64,000 nucleotides of DNA from Scleroderma bovista (lineage: Eukaryota > Basidiomycota > Agaricomycetes > Boletales > Sclerodermataceae): NCBI GenBank assembly GCA_037178675.1, contig JAYMGJ010000265.1:1-64000 (forward strand), read 5' to 3'. Position numbers and translations under genes: made by a program. Numbering within the stretch: position 1 is the first letter of the stretch; each line of letters opens with the position of its first letter. Below the pieces are notes generated by a model. The model saw only the letters and a list, made by a program, of their open reading frames with translations, did no database searches and was not told where the DNA came from. This document shows positions 43,547 through 55,100 of this stretch, piece by piece.

Positions 43547-45944
43547 TACCTTTGGTCTTCTGAGTGACAGGTGGGTTGTCAGCTGCGGTTGTGGAAGCAC
43601 CTGCAGTTGCAATCGGATGTGCTGGATTATTCTTATCTGCAACTGCTTTTTTCTTGTCTGCATATCAAAATTATCCACATACATTTAGTTGTATGTGGGG
43701 GTCCATAAGAACACTCTCACCTGTTGTCTTTACCCGTGGCTTGGGTTTGACACCCACTGCAGTACCCGCGGTCGGAGGATGCTTACGGTCTGCTATTTTT
43801 TGTTCATTTCATCGCCATTGATAATAAATATCCCACCTGTATCTTTCCTTTGCTGCATTGCCTGTTGCTGATGGGACCCAGCATGCATGGAATATGATGC
43901 ATTTGGTGGGCCCACTTTAATATTGTGACCGGCTGAGGAGTCACCATCGGTCTGATCCGAACTGGAATCTGTGAAAATATATCAGTGTATGTTCATACAG
44001 TAATCATACTTACCCTCTGTATCTTTTCTGGCATGCGTCTGTTTCAACCTTTTATTGTGGCTCTTCTCAGCATCCACTGCAAGACATCAACAATATACCA
44101 ATGAATGAATAGATGTAATTACCTTGGAAATTGTGTCGACCGCGGGTGTGCCTTGATTCTGCTCCATCCCTAGAAGGACCCATGGCATTTCCATGCGGAC
44201 GCACAGGGGGCTGAATGTCCTCTATGTCCTCCTCATTATATGATACATCTATCAATGCCTCTCAGTGGTTGCCAATTTAATAGAATGATATTTACCTTGC
44301 ATGGGCTTCATCAGCAAACCCAGGATTTTGCCATAGTGACCATAGTAGTCATATACATTATAGGGACATCATAGCTCAGTCATAGTAAGTATACTAGCTG
44401 TAGTTTCTGTAGTTCTGACAGGCTGGAAACAGGCTGGCAACAGGCTGCTGCCAGTCTCTCAATTTTGCCATTGTGATCATAGTAGATATACTAGTTGTAG
44501 TTTCTCTCTGCCGTACTCTTGTGGTTGGCACTCGAAACCGCGGCTTGTAGCGACCCATTGGACTCTAACCACCTCTTGACCTTGAATGTATTTGCCAGAT
44601 CACTCACTTGCCTGTCACGCCACCACTCCAATATTTCTGTGGCCTCTTTGTTGGTAAGCCTGGAGGGTTCCTTGAATGCGACATTGGCAGGCCAATACCT
44701 GCCCGATATATATGTGCCGCGGTCAAGCACAATTGCTGCCCATGGGACAGCAACATTGGACCGACCACAAGCCTTTCCTGTTATGACATGGTTAGCATTT
44801 GATTCATAGAATATTTTTACATACCATAATGAAAACTAATGAATGTGCGTACTATGTCCTTTTTGTCCTGGGTGTTCATATTCAGGATGACCGGAATGTA
44901 GGGCACGTCATCTGCATCTGTTGGGAGTTTAAACTGCGGTCATCTTTTACCTTTGACAGGCTTTCTTGGAACCGTGCCCTCATCCTCCGTATCTTCACCA
45001 CTTTCCTCCTCCATACCAAATACCTGATGGGCATACTGCTCCCACTTGTTCTCCACCCAGTCCCTGCCATCAAAGAGCTTGCCATCACCCAATTCGTCAT
45101 TGAAGTCATGCCTATGTGTTTCAGTAGTAATATATACACCAAACAACCACACTCACAGGCCATACATGATGTCACCCGCGGCACCTTTCCAAGCCGCCAT
45201 CACCACCACTCTGGCACCACACTGCTTCCACATCGCCTTGGAAAACTCACGGGCAAACTTCTGACCTTTTCCTTCCACAGCTCTACCTGTAGTTTCAGTA
45301 CCATGCTGCCATGGGATAAGAGTCTCACCTTGCTTGGATCTCTGGGGGGGGTGGGTATCATTCCATTCTTTGGCTGTCTTTTCTGCCTGCTCCATGTTCT
45401 CTGCGGTCAGTCTCTTTATCACTTTGCCCACCGCCCTCTGATAATTTTTAATGTACCTGCTGGAACCAGGTGCATGTCCTGCTCTGGCAAGCACATCATC
45501 TATTTTTCCCTTCTCTTGGTCTGCTATTACCATGCGGGCAGTCCACCTGCGGCCATATTTGATGAGCTGTTTTTTTTTCTGAGTGCGAGAGTGATTATAC
45601 AGCCAATTTTGAATGGCCTATGAAAATACGAATTAAGGCAAGCTCTTCATAAGTGAGGGAGCACTCACCTTCTTCTTTATCACCCATTGGTGACTCTTGA
45701 GTGTCCTGTTGGCCTCCAGCCTTTGGACATGGCTTGCAATGTCCTTAAAAATAGACTTCCTTTTCGTTGCGTCCGCTGCCATCCACTGTTCCAGTTTCTC
45801 CTGGACAATGAGGAGCTCATCTTTGCAAAGGGGGGTCTTGCCTTGCCTGGTGGCATCAGACCTCTCACCGCTATCGCTCTCACTGTACTCAGATTTGGAC
45901 ATGGGTGAGGTGGAATCTTTGCAGCGAGTTCCCAATTCTGGCAC
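43547..45944 (-). pseudogene. KDZ2 companion ORF 1, C-terminus cut by Copia insertion
   Basis: It is transcribed away from the KDZ2 transposase, with about 385 bp between starts (a likely shared promoter). The protein begins MPELGTRCKDSTSPMSKSEY. It has KDELLIVQEKLEQWMAADAT, a helical KRLTAENMEQAEKTAKEWND block followed by THPP, FAREFSKAMWKQCGARVVVM and DWVENKWEQYAHQVFG, then STARTs of a further domain (RYWPANVAFKEPSRLTNKEA; WWRDRQVSDLANTF). The tail is basic and Pro-rich (GTAVGVKPKPRVKTTDKKKA). Introns of about 50 nt separate the exons. Related ORFs accompany KDZ-type elements in basidiomycetes as far as I can recall, but I know no function. The frame ends at the family-2 LTR after TQKTKG, and a roughly 200-bp insert sits in one exon. 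Confidence 0.6.
44306..44512. other. Small insertion inside KDZ2 companion ORF 1
   Basis: It interrupts the coding exon between AAVSSANHKS and PMQ. It contains two copies of ATTTTGCCATAGTGACCATA-type sequence (44324 and about 44460, diverged), each followed later by TACTAGCTGTAGTTTCT or TACTAGTTGTAGTTTCT. No clear target duplication is visible. A related string, CATCAGCAAACC, occurs near 6648. Confidence 0.45.
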
Positions 45945-46328
45945 ACATACCGGCCTGTTGATTGAAGTTCACGTGGTCACTTTCTTCACATGTCACAAGG
46001 ACCCTTGATCTTACTTTACCATGTATGGGCAGATGCAATACAGCACCCAAGGAATATTTGGTAAGATTCCATGGGTATTTGCAAAGATCTTACCATAGAT
46101 GGAAAGGTCCATGTTGCTCAGGGTCCACTTTGACAATGCTTATGTGCCAATCTCAAGATCTCAGTCCATAGTTGGTAGGGTTCCATTTGTGCCTGATCGC
46201 AGTCCCGACCGAGTGGATTGACACCGGAGGATCCCAATCCGATGCAGTTGGTCAAGTTCAAGGTATTGCAATGAGGCATTTCAAGGTCAAAAGTGGTCGT
46301 GTTGTGAGCTTTGCATCCAGAGACAGTC

Positions 46329-49300
46329 ATGGGGAAGTCCAAGGTAGTAAAAGTGGGCCCCTCTACACCTGTAATGCAGGTGACTGTCAAGTCCGGGTCT
46401 ACTCCGGTAGGGGGTCCGGTCAAGTCCGGACGAGCGCGGACGAAGGAAGAGGGCAGAGGGCTGGACGAGAGATTAGTCCGGCCGGGGTTGGTGACCGCTT
46501 GGATTCAACGACTAAGGACAACGAGCGTTGATCCCTTGCGTAGGTTCCGGTCAAGAAGGGGAGACGGAGACAGAGACGGAGACGGGCAAGATCAGGAGTA
46601 GAGACTATGGTTGATTTCAGACTGAGGTATACAGGACGGAGTACAGGGTACTTATACTACGGAGAACTAGGGTCGAGTATTTACGGTGACAAGTAAACAG
46701 CCCAAAGGGCGGACAAGGGATAACCGGAGAAAGTACTAGGTCAGGTCCGATGAAAATAAAGTCAGGTCCGGGTAAAATAAATCAGGTCCGGTGAAAATAA
46801 CACAAGGCAGGAGATATAACAAGTACACGGAGAACTCACGACCAAGCAGGGTTGACGGCGAGGTGTGGTAACGAACAAATAGAGCATAGACCAAGGGTCG
46901 TGCTTAACGGAAGGTTATCTGTGTGAGTGCGACCGGAGTAACTGGTGGGCGACCGGAGTTGAGCTGTAGAGCTGCGATGCGACCGGAGTGATCGGATAAG
47001 ACCCGGAGTTGGGCATGGTCGTAACAGTGACATGGAAGACAGTAAGATCTGGTAGACAATCCAAGGACAAGATTGTCAAGGCTCCACCCCGGAAAAAGGC
47101 ACGCATTGAAAGAGCTGATGATCAGTCTCCTACTCGAGCTGGTTCATCGGCATTGGAGCACACCAGTTTCTTTCCAGATGAGCCTGTAGAGGCATATTCT
47201 ATGACAGATGATCCACCCCTGTGAGCATGTAGATTGCCAAGGAACCAGGTCTGATGCACCTTCCACACTCTAAATATATATCTCATCCAATCATAGGACC
47301 ACTATCTGCAAGACTGGCTGCCCTGGAAAGGCAAATATTTGTCAGTGCTCCTGGAAATGGAGGCACCCCCTGCATCCAGGATCTGTATGTGGTGTGGAAA
47401 GGGTGGGGCAATTAGGTGCACTGACTGTGCTCATAGGCCACTCTTCTGCACCAACTGTTGCCTTGATACACACCAGCTCGGTCCCTTCCATCGGATTCAG
47501 AGGTGGACTGGAACCTTCTTTGAGGATTTCTCTCTTTGCCTGGTGGGTCAGTTCTTTCACCATATCCACATGGTAATTAATAAAGCAGATTGGATTTTTG
47601 ATGCACTTGGGCCACGGTGGAAAACCATGTCCTAGCGGAGGATATAGCTGCAGTCATCATGCAAGTGATGATGAAGACGCTTGGGAAGATGTGGAGGACG
47701 ATGGGAGCCCACCTCATCTAGCTAGACCATGGGACAGAAGTTGCCTAACTGTGGTGCACACTAATGGGGTGCACTTTTGCAACATTCGATACTGCAGCTG
47801 CGATGGTTCAGAGGACTCACATCTACAACTTATGATGGCTGGCCTTTTCCCTGTGACAACAAAAAGTCCGAGGACTGCATTTACCTTCCAGGTGCTGGAT
47901 GATTTTATCCGGGACAATGTGGAATGCAGCACCACTGCAATGAACTACTATAGTAAGTTGCAGAGACTGACATCCAATGCATTCCCACATGCAGTGCCGG
48001 TAAGTGAAGTAACCTTTTGTTGACCGCGGCATTGACACCGTGGATGAGATAGAATAGGTACAGGGAGCTTCTGAGATTGTCCAGGGCATGGAGACTTTTG
48101 AAGCTTCTCAAGTGGAAAGGATTCTATGGAATGTTGGAAGAACCAGGGCCAGGGGAACTGGTCCTCTTTTTCCTGGCATGTCCCCAACCCAGGGTCAATA
48201 TGCCACCCATGGGAGAGGTGGATCTCACACAGTGAGTATGGGTTGTAATTATTCCATAATTTACATATATGACTGATCTGGACAGTTGGAAGTATTTGAG
48301 GGTCATTGCCATGGATGGAAATTTCAAAGCCAAACATATGTTGCTCAAACAAGCTCCAAACGAGGTCTGGTTGATGGATGGAAAAGGATTCATGGTAACA
48401 TCGGAGCCTTATAAATCCTATTTAGCAGGAAGTGCAAATAGAGTGGAGGTATGATATCCTTGACACATGCCACGGTAATTTCTGATGCCGCAGTTAGAAA
48501 TCGGACTGTAGCAATCACTGTGTGGTCAATCAGGTGAATACTAGTAGAAGTCAGTTGGCATCAACTGGAATCGGTGGTTGTGCCTGTGCCAGACATGGGT
48601 GCTTTGTTCCTCATGCAATGGTTGATTTCCAAAAGGGAGAGCAGTGTGTCCGCGGCTCCAAAATAAAGAGCTTTATTGACCTGCGGGTAGGCAAGTCAAC
48701 ATGGATTACTCCTTAGTGCATGCAGTGCATCACAGAATGGACCACCAACAGCGGGTGGTAAACTTCTATGACATCAATTGTCAATACAGCAAAAACCTGT
48801 ATCAGCGTATAGAAGGGAACCGGTTTGTGTCTCTCCCACCCGGACTAAAGATTCAACCGGGCATTGGTATATGGCATGTCCATGGACATCAATTGGAATG
48901 TTTTGTCAGGTATTCCCCTAATTTCATTCCAGGAGTAGGCAATGTGGACAGGAAAATAATGGAGACTCTCTGGTCGTCCTTGAATATTATTTCCCCCTCC
49001 ACCCGGGGAATGGCTGCACCTCATCGGCAGGAAATGCTGGACTTCCAAATGAATGAGAGTAATTTCTTGAAGATGGTCCGCATGCGTGAGTGATGCTAAA
49101 TAGGGGATATTGCGACCGCATTCACGCATTCCAGCTCTGTCTTTGAAGAGGAAACTGATTGCTGCACAACAAAACCTGGCATCCTCTCGTGATACCTTTG
49201 CAAATTTAGATGAAACTGTGCCTGAAGACATTTGTAATATTTGGAAGGCCCAAGAGAGGAATGCACTTGTGGAGAGATTAACCAATGCAAAGGCCATGGA

Positions 49301-50460
49301 TATATTCAAAGTCCAGTTGGAAAAGGGTAGGTCCTATGGCAACAAGTACAGAAAAAGGCTGAAATGACACGGAAAGCACTGAGCATTAAATCCATCGAGA
49401 TTAGCCTCATAGGAATGCAATCCGTGGTAGGGGCACTGTGAGGATCTGCCACATGGATGGCAAGGGCCCTGAAGGTGGAGGAGTCTCAGATAGTGCTCTT
49501 ATTGGATGCACACAGGATCGATTCAAGAACTACTGAAGCCAAAGGCTTGACATTTCCTGCCATTGTGACAGGCTACAGTCTCAAATCAATGGCTTGGTGC
49601 AGACCGCGGCAACATTTGTGGGAGCTGACTGGGACAGTGGACTTGATGCCTGCGCACATGGTGACTCAGGGAGTGATGAAGATGGTACCTTCATTACTGT
49701 ATCCCCTGGGAATGCAGAATACGCCATACTGCCACTGCCTTCCTATATAGGTTTGCCGCAGTGTGGTGCATTGGAGCTGAATGGCCTTGTAGAGGAAGAA
49801 CTCCAGCTCAGACAAGGTCAGGCCAATGATGCTTTGCATGAAATATGACTTGCTCTTGCAAACAAGGCAGTTTTATTTCTCACCAAGGTCCGACATGGCA
49901 GAAACTATGCTGTGACAACCCACGCTTGGAAAAAGGTATCGGACCTGGACACATTGGTCAAAAGATATTCCGCAATTTATAATCTGTGCCAAAAGCAAAT
50001 GGTTGCATTGGGAGCCGACCAAAGCATTCTTGACTGGTATCAAATACTGAACAAGAAGGATCTCACAGTGAGTACTGTGGTGTCCGATCCCAATGCAAGG
50101 GGCCATTGCCATGACTCCTTGGCATGGTTCTGGACTATGGACATTCCAAAGGACACAAATAAAAATGATTGGATATCAGAGTGTAAGCTTTGCAATCTTT
50201 GGTCATATATACCTACTTAATGATTCTAAATAGTTTACCGGGTTCATTGGTTATGGGTGAAGGCAAAACAAGATCGATGGACTGAAGAGGTGGACCTCAT
50301 AATTTCAGAACAGGGTTGGACACACAACTTCTTCAGGAACCAGGCAAATTTCTGGGAGGAAAAAGCTGTGAAATTTGGATTGGACTTTGACTGCGGGATG
50401 GCATGCTATGCAGCAAGGCAATATGACATGTACAACAAATTGAGCAAACTCTGTCAATGA
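46329..50460 (+). pseudogene. KDZ-superfamily transposase (CxC2 type), broken by a solo LTR
   Basis: The ATG at 46329 opens MGKSKVVKVGPSTPVMQVT. The frame is interrupted at 46385 by a 642-bp LTR and resumes at 47032 in register after one GTGAC copy. The CxC2 zinc region has CMWCGKGG, RCTDC, FCTNC and PFHRIQRWTG, then CSCDG and AGLFP. The core carries CPQPRVNMP, IAMDGNF (first Asp), VNFYDINCQYSKN (second Asp), GIGIWHVHGHQLECFVRYSP, and VDRKIMETLWSSLN, where the usual Gly-Glu before I-M-E-T-L-W is Arg-Lys here. The C-terminus ends with AARQYDMYNKLSKLCQ. Several introns are clean, for example GTGTGTCCGC...GGGTAG near 48643-48690, which removes apparent stops. The LTR makes the gene non-functional unless it is spliced out; otherwise it is well preserved. 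Confidence 0.85.
46385..47026 (-). mobile_element. Solo LTR, family 1, copy 2, inside KDZ2 exon 1
   Basis: The 642-bp LTR (plus strand TGTCAAGTCC...GTCGTAACA) is flanked by the perfect 5-bp duplication GTGAC at 46380-46384 and 47027-47031. It is the inverted counterpart of 7316-7947. Removing it with one GTGAC copy restores the codons Gln-Val-Thr-Trp-Lys of the transposase. Confidence 0.92.
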
Positions 50461-50539
50461 TTATTTGTGTTAAAATATCACCTGAGGCACAAACAATGCA
50501 TACTAGTTCTACAATTTACATGCAATTATGGAATGCCAT

Positions 50540-51338
50540 TCAATTGTCCTTTCCCCTCCAAAGTTTATCTGTGGACACTGCCCACTTCTCTTCCAGCTCA
50601 TTGGGAGAATCAGTTAGATATTCCACCATGGTCATGCGGTCGACGAGATGATGTAATAGTGTATTTTGATGGAAGATCTTCTCATCGACTTCTTTCAAGA
50701 GATGCTGCATGTGTAATTTGATATCTTCAATCCCCATGCCTGGGGTTTCCCGGACATTGAATAGGGTCGGAATTCCATAATCCCTGGGCTGAAAAGAATG
50801 CTGATTAGAAATTTGTTTGCATAACCCTGTGAACTCACCTGGGTCTGCAGAAAGAATTGCTGTGCCTCTGTGACCAGCTGGTGGAGTGTTGTCCACGGTA
50901 CAACATTGCAGGGGACACCCCATACCCACCATGCCCCAGGTGTGGCCCGTGTACTTTGGACTCTGGCTTCCGCAGGATAAACTTTGAAGACGTCAATGGT
51001 TTTGATCTGGCCCATCAAAGTTGGTGCATCCGGATCCTCAACAGAAACCCATTCCATCACTTGGGCTGCAACCGTGGGAACCTGCATCACCAGCCCGTGC
51101 TTGTTACATGTGCCAAGTAATCGCTCCAGAATTGCCTGCAAGATTGGTCAGCCTATTTGATGTGATGGGTAATCCAGGATTGCACCACTTCTGCCAGTAC
51201 ATGGCTATGCCAATTGATCTTCTCCCATAGTGAATCTTCCCCTGTCTGCTGCAAAGCATGGACAAACCGACGGAATCTGATACCCGCATATTGCAAAGTC
51301 GCGGATAGTGTGCGTGCCTCAATAATGGAGGAATCCAT
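50540..51338 (-). CDS. KDZ2 companion ORF 2
   Basis: This is a three-exon gene convergent with the KDZ2 transposase. It starts MDSSIIEARTLSATLQYAGI. Introns near 51125-51178 (GTGCAATCC...TTGCAG) and near 50790-50838 join AILERLLGTCNKHGLVMQVP and TPGAWWVWGVPCNVVPWTTL to a last exon with RDYGIPTLFNVRETPGMGIE and a helical LVDRMTMVEYLTDSPNELEE. Its stop at 50540 is 80 bp from the transposase stop. I see no known catalytic motif and cannot assign a function. Its position suggests it is part of the KDZ2 element. Confidence 0.55.
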
Positions 51339-51519
51339 GGGTGTAGGATGGTGAATAAAGCTGGATATTATAAAGGTGGATATTTATAATTTATCCACCA
51401 ACATTCCCACGTATGGCCTACCATTGTTTATGAAACAATGACCACCCACCCAGGTGGCATTGTTGAATATCACCAGGTGGTCCCACAGATATATAATTGC
51501 TACATCCCTTTTGTTCCAT

Positions 51520-51763
51520 GTATATTTGATTAGCATATCAGTGGATGATTGGATTTCAATTAGATGTCTATTCTCACCACGGTGAAATACAACCGTGGTT
51601 GCTATATATGTAGTCCGCTATGATAGCCAAATATAAAACACAGAATTTGTCAGGACATTGACACCTTATTGTTCCCTTGTTATCAGCATATCAGTGAATG
51701 ATTGGATTTCAATTAGATGTCTAATCTCACCGCAGTGGAATACAACTGCGGTTGCTATATATG
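51520..51763. repeat. Duplicated ~75-bp unit with compensated hairpin (ACCACGGT / ACCGCAGT arms)
   Basis: ATTGGATTTCAATTAGATGT begins near 51549 and again near 51700 in two similar units. Unit 1 contains ACCACGGT and, a few bases later, ACCGTGGT. Unit 2 contains ACCGCAGT and ACTGCGGT. In each unit the two octamers are exact reverse complements, yet they differ between the units, so base pairing has been kept. The chromovirus inserted at the end of unit 2. Confidence 0.6.
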
Positions 51764-52145
51764 TGAGATGACCCTAGGCAGAACACCTAAGACCCAACTA
51801 CACGCGAGGCTCTGAGGAGAAATAGGACGCGAGGATCTAGAGCAATAACCCAAGATGAGCTCGAATGGGGAGCCTCTGGGTGCTGGATTGCACGGCATAT
51901 ATACTACTATACACGAGGGCTACGCGAGGCTATCCATGAGGCTACGTGCAGGTAGAAGGCTATGTAATGACATCACTGTGGAGCTAAGGCTATGCGTAAT
52001 GATGTCAAGGGTAACAGCGTGTACAGCACGAGGTACAGGTCTAGACTAGGTAGATAAGATAGAGGCTGTACACTAAGATAAGATAAACACTATCTAATCG
52101 CAGATTAGATAAGATAAAAAGTCGGACCGTAACACTACTCCCCCC

Positions 52146-55100
52146 TCAGGTGCAGGATTCCAGACTGCAGAACTGAGCGTCGCAAACCGTGAGGTTTTCG
52201 GGAACACGACTAAATAACGAGTCAAAGTCTGCTTGGGTCATACGAAGTTTCCGAGGGGCAGAGGGGTTTTCTCGGTAAAAGCGCTCAACTACCAGAGGAG
52301 AATTCTTTAAGTTTGATGAGGGTTCCCATGTTCTCTCGTGTTCTTCGTATCCTCTCCAGTGTACTAGATACTGAAGTTGTCTTTTATAAATACGAGAGGC
52401 TACAATATAGTCCACTTCGTACTCCTCATCGCGTTCTTCAGAGACATGTACCGGACCGGGCCGAGACACGGGCTGTCCGGGAAGAGGACCTAAATAAGGT
52501 TTAACTCGAGAAACATTCACAACCGGGTGAATCCGAAGAGTTTTCGGGAGCTTAAGCTCAACCGCATTCGGGGTTACACGAGTGACCTCATAGGGACCAA
52601 TCCACTTCTCCGTAAGCTTCTTAGAAGCACGATTTAGCATACGAAGGTTGTCCGTAGAAAGCCAAACTTGTTGTCCTACAACATAGCCCGGGGCAGGATT
52701 TCTATGCTTATCCGCCTGAAGCTTCATATTTCGTTTTGCCTTCTCAGAAGACTCCATGACTTTATTAAATATGGCGGCAAAGTCCTTAGCCGCTGGGGCT
52801 ACTGTGTCGACCGGCTCAACACCCATACGTGGGGAATAACTCCGGGTAATTCCAAACAGTGAATCAGTGGTTACTTCCGAAACCGTGTTGTTCCAAACGA
52901 ACTGGGCAATCTTGATCCATTTGGCCCATTCGTTCTGTCGATCGTTTACGTAGGTTCGGAGATACTGATTAATTTCACGGTTCAACCGTTCCGTTTGACC
53001 ATCAGTTTGAGGGTGAAATGCCGTAGACATTTTCCTTTTAACGCCTAAAAGTCTATACAACTCCCCCAGGAAGTTGCTCGCAAAGACCGATCCGCGGTCT
53101 GACACGACGGAAGACGGGAGTCCATGCTGACACCAGACATGATCCCTAAATAACTCAGCGGTTGACAAGGCAGTTTCCTCCTTAGTGCAAGGTACAAACA
53201 CGACCTCCTTGGAGAACCGATCAACCACGACTAATATATAATTGTAACCGAGGGATTCCGGCATTTCGGTAAAGTCCACAGTGATGTCAAGCCACGGGCC
53301 GCTAGGGGTAGGGAGAGGAATAAGACTTCCAGAAGTCTTTTGATTCGACACCTTGGACTGTTGGCACTTTTGACAGTGCTTTACGTAGGTTTGAATCTGC
53401 TCTTTCATCCCTCTCCAAGAATAATGCTTCCTGAGCGCGTTATACGTAGCTTTTACTCCTTTATGACCAGCAACCGGAGTATCGTGAAAATTCGTAATGA
53501 GCGACTGTCGCTCTTCGTAAGACTGATCAGTGACGTCGATCAGTTTAATAGATACCGGGTTCAACAGGACCTGGTCCTTGTTATCGTCGGAACTAGACAC
53601 GTAATGGTCCGATCGTCTGCTAAGCGGATCTGCAACGTGCATCTGGGTTCCCTTTTTATAGATAAGTGAATAGTTAAATCGCGTCATCCACATCTGCCAG
53701 CGCGCTTGGCGCTTAGACAAGTTCTGTGACTTGGTGAAGTACGTTAAATTATGATGGTCCGTGTAGATCTCAAAGGCATAAGGAGTGGCCTCGAGATAAT
53801 GGCGCCAGGCCTCAGTTGCTTTTATAATGGCCAGCATCTCTTTATCGTGAATAGGATAATTTCGTTCTGGAGGTGTCATGGAATGTGACATGTACGTGAC
53901 GGGTCTGAATTCGCTGTCTTCGCACTTCACGGATATCACTCCCCCGACGGCGAATTCAGACGCATCGGTTTCGAGGCGGAATTCGCGGTCCTGGTCGGGG
54001 TACTGAAGTACCGGAGCACGAGTAAAGGCGGCTTTCAAAGCTTCAAACGCAGCGCATTCCTTTTCTCCAAAGTTAAATGCCATATCTTTACACGTAAGGT
54101 CCGTCATGGGCCTGGCCATGATCGCATAATTTTTAATGAAACGTCTATAGAAATTGCCGAGACCTAGGAACGCGCGAACCTGCTTTACGTTCGTTGGCTC
54201 AGGCCATTTCAAAATAGCATTAACTTTCTCAGGGTCCATTTTGATACCATCACGTGACACGATCATACCGAGGAAGTCGACTTCGGTGACTCTGAAGCGA
54301 CACTTCTCAGGTTTGACAAACAAATCGTTATCACATAAACGTTTCAAAACTTCCAGCACGATTCTATCATGCTTTTCCTGATCGTCCGTATCCATAAATA
54401 TCATCAGGTCGTCAATATATACCACACAGACATCTGACATATCGTGGAAGATTTCATTCATCATCTTCTGGAATGTCGCGGGTGAATTACAGAGACCGAA
54501 ATACATAACTAATGGCTCGAAAGCCCCTTTGTGCGTTACAAACGCAGCTTTCCACTCATCGCCTTCACGAATCCTCACATTGTTGTAACCCCAACGAAGA
54601 TCCATTTTCGTGAAGAGTTTACAACCCTTAAGCTTGTCAACAAGCTGAGAGATAAGTGGTAGCGGATAGTTATTTTTAATTGTCCAGTCGTTTACATAGC
54701 GGTAATCCTGTACCATGCGCTTCTTGCCGTCCTTTTTCGGGATAAAGAAGACCGGTGACGTCTGCTGACTAATAGAAGGCCGAATGTATCCTTTAGCGAG
54801 TTGATCATCAAGGAACGATTCAACTTCTTTTTGTTCGTCAACAGAGAGCGGGATAAGTCTTCCTTTTTTAGGCGGGAAGTCTTCTTTTAGATCAATTCCA
54901 TGATCCCAAGGTTTTCTTAGCGGCATGCGCTCCGACGACTTTTTACTAAATACGTCTAAGAACTCCCAGTACTCTTTAGGTACCTGCTTCTGAGCTTCTT
55001 CTAGGGTCGACTCATAGATAGTGACCTTCGATTCATGAGCTTTCAAAGCTTGCACCCAAGTTTTCTGAGACTCATTCTCTCGTAATAACTTAGCAAAGCG

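Noticed and set aside
48640..48712. Apparent stop codons that seem to break the KDZ2 transposase
   Set aside because: A GTGTGT...GGGTAG intron joins QKGEQ to QVNMDYSL in frame, so the gene is not broken here.
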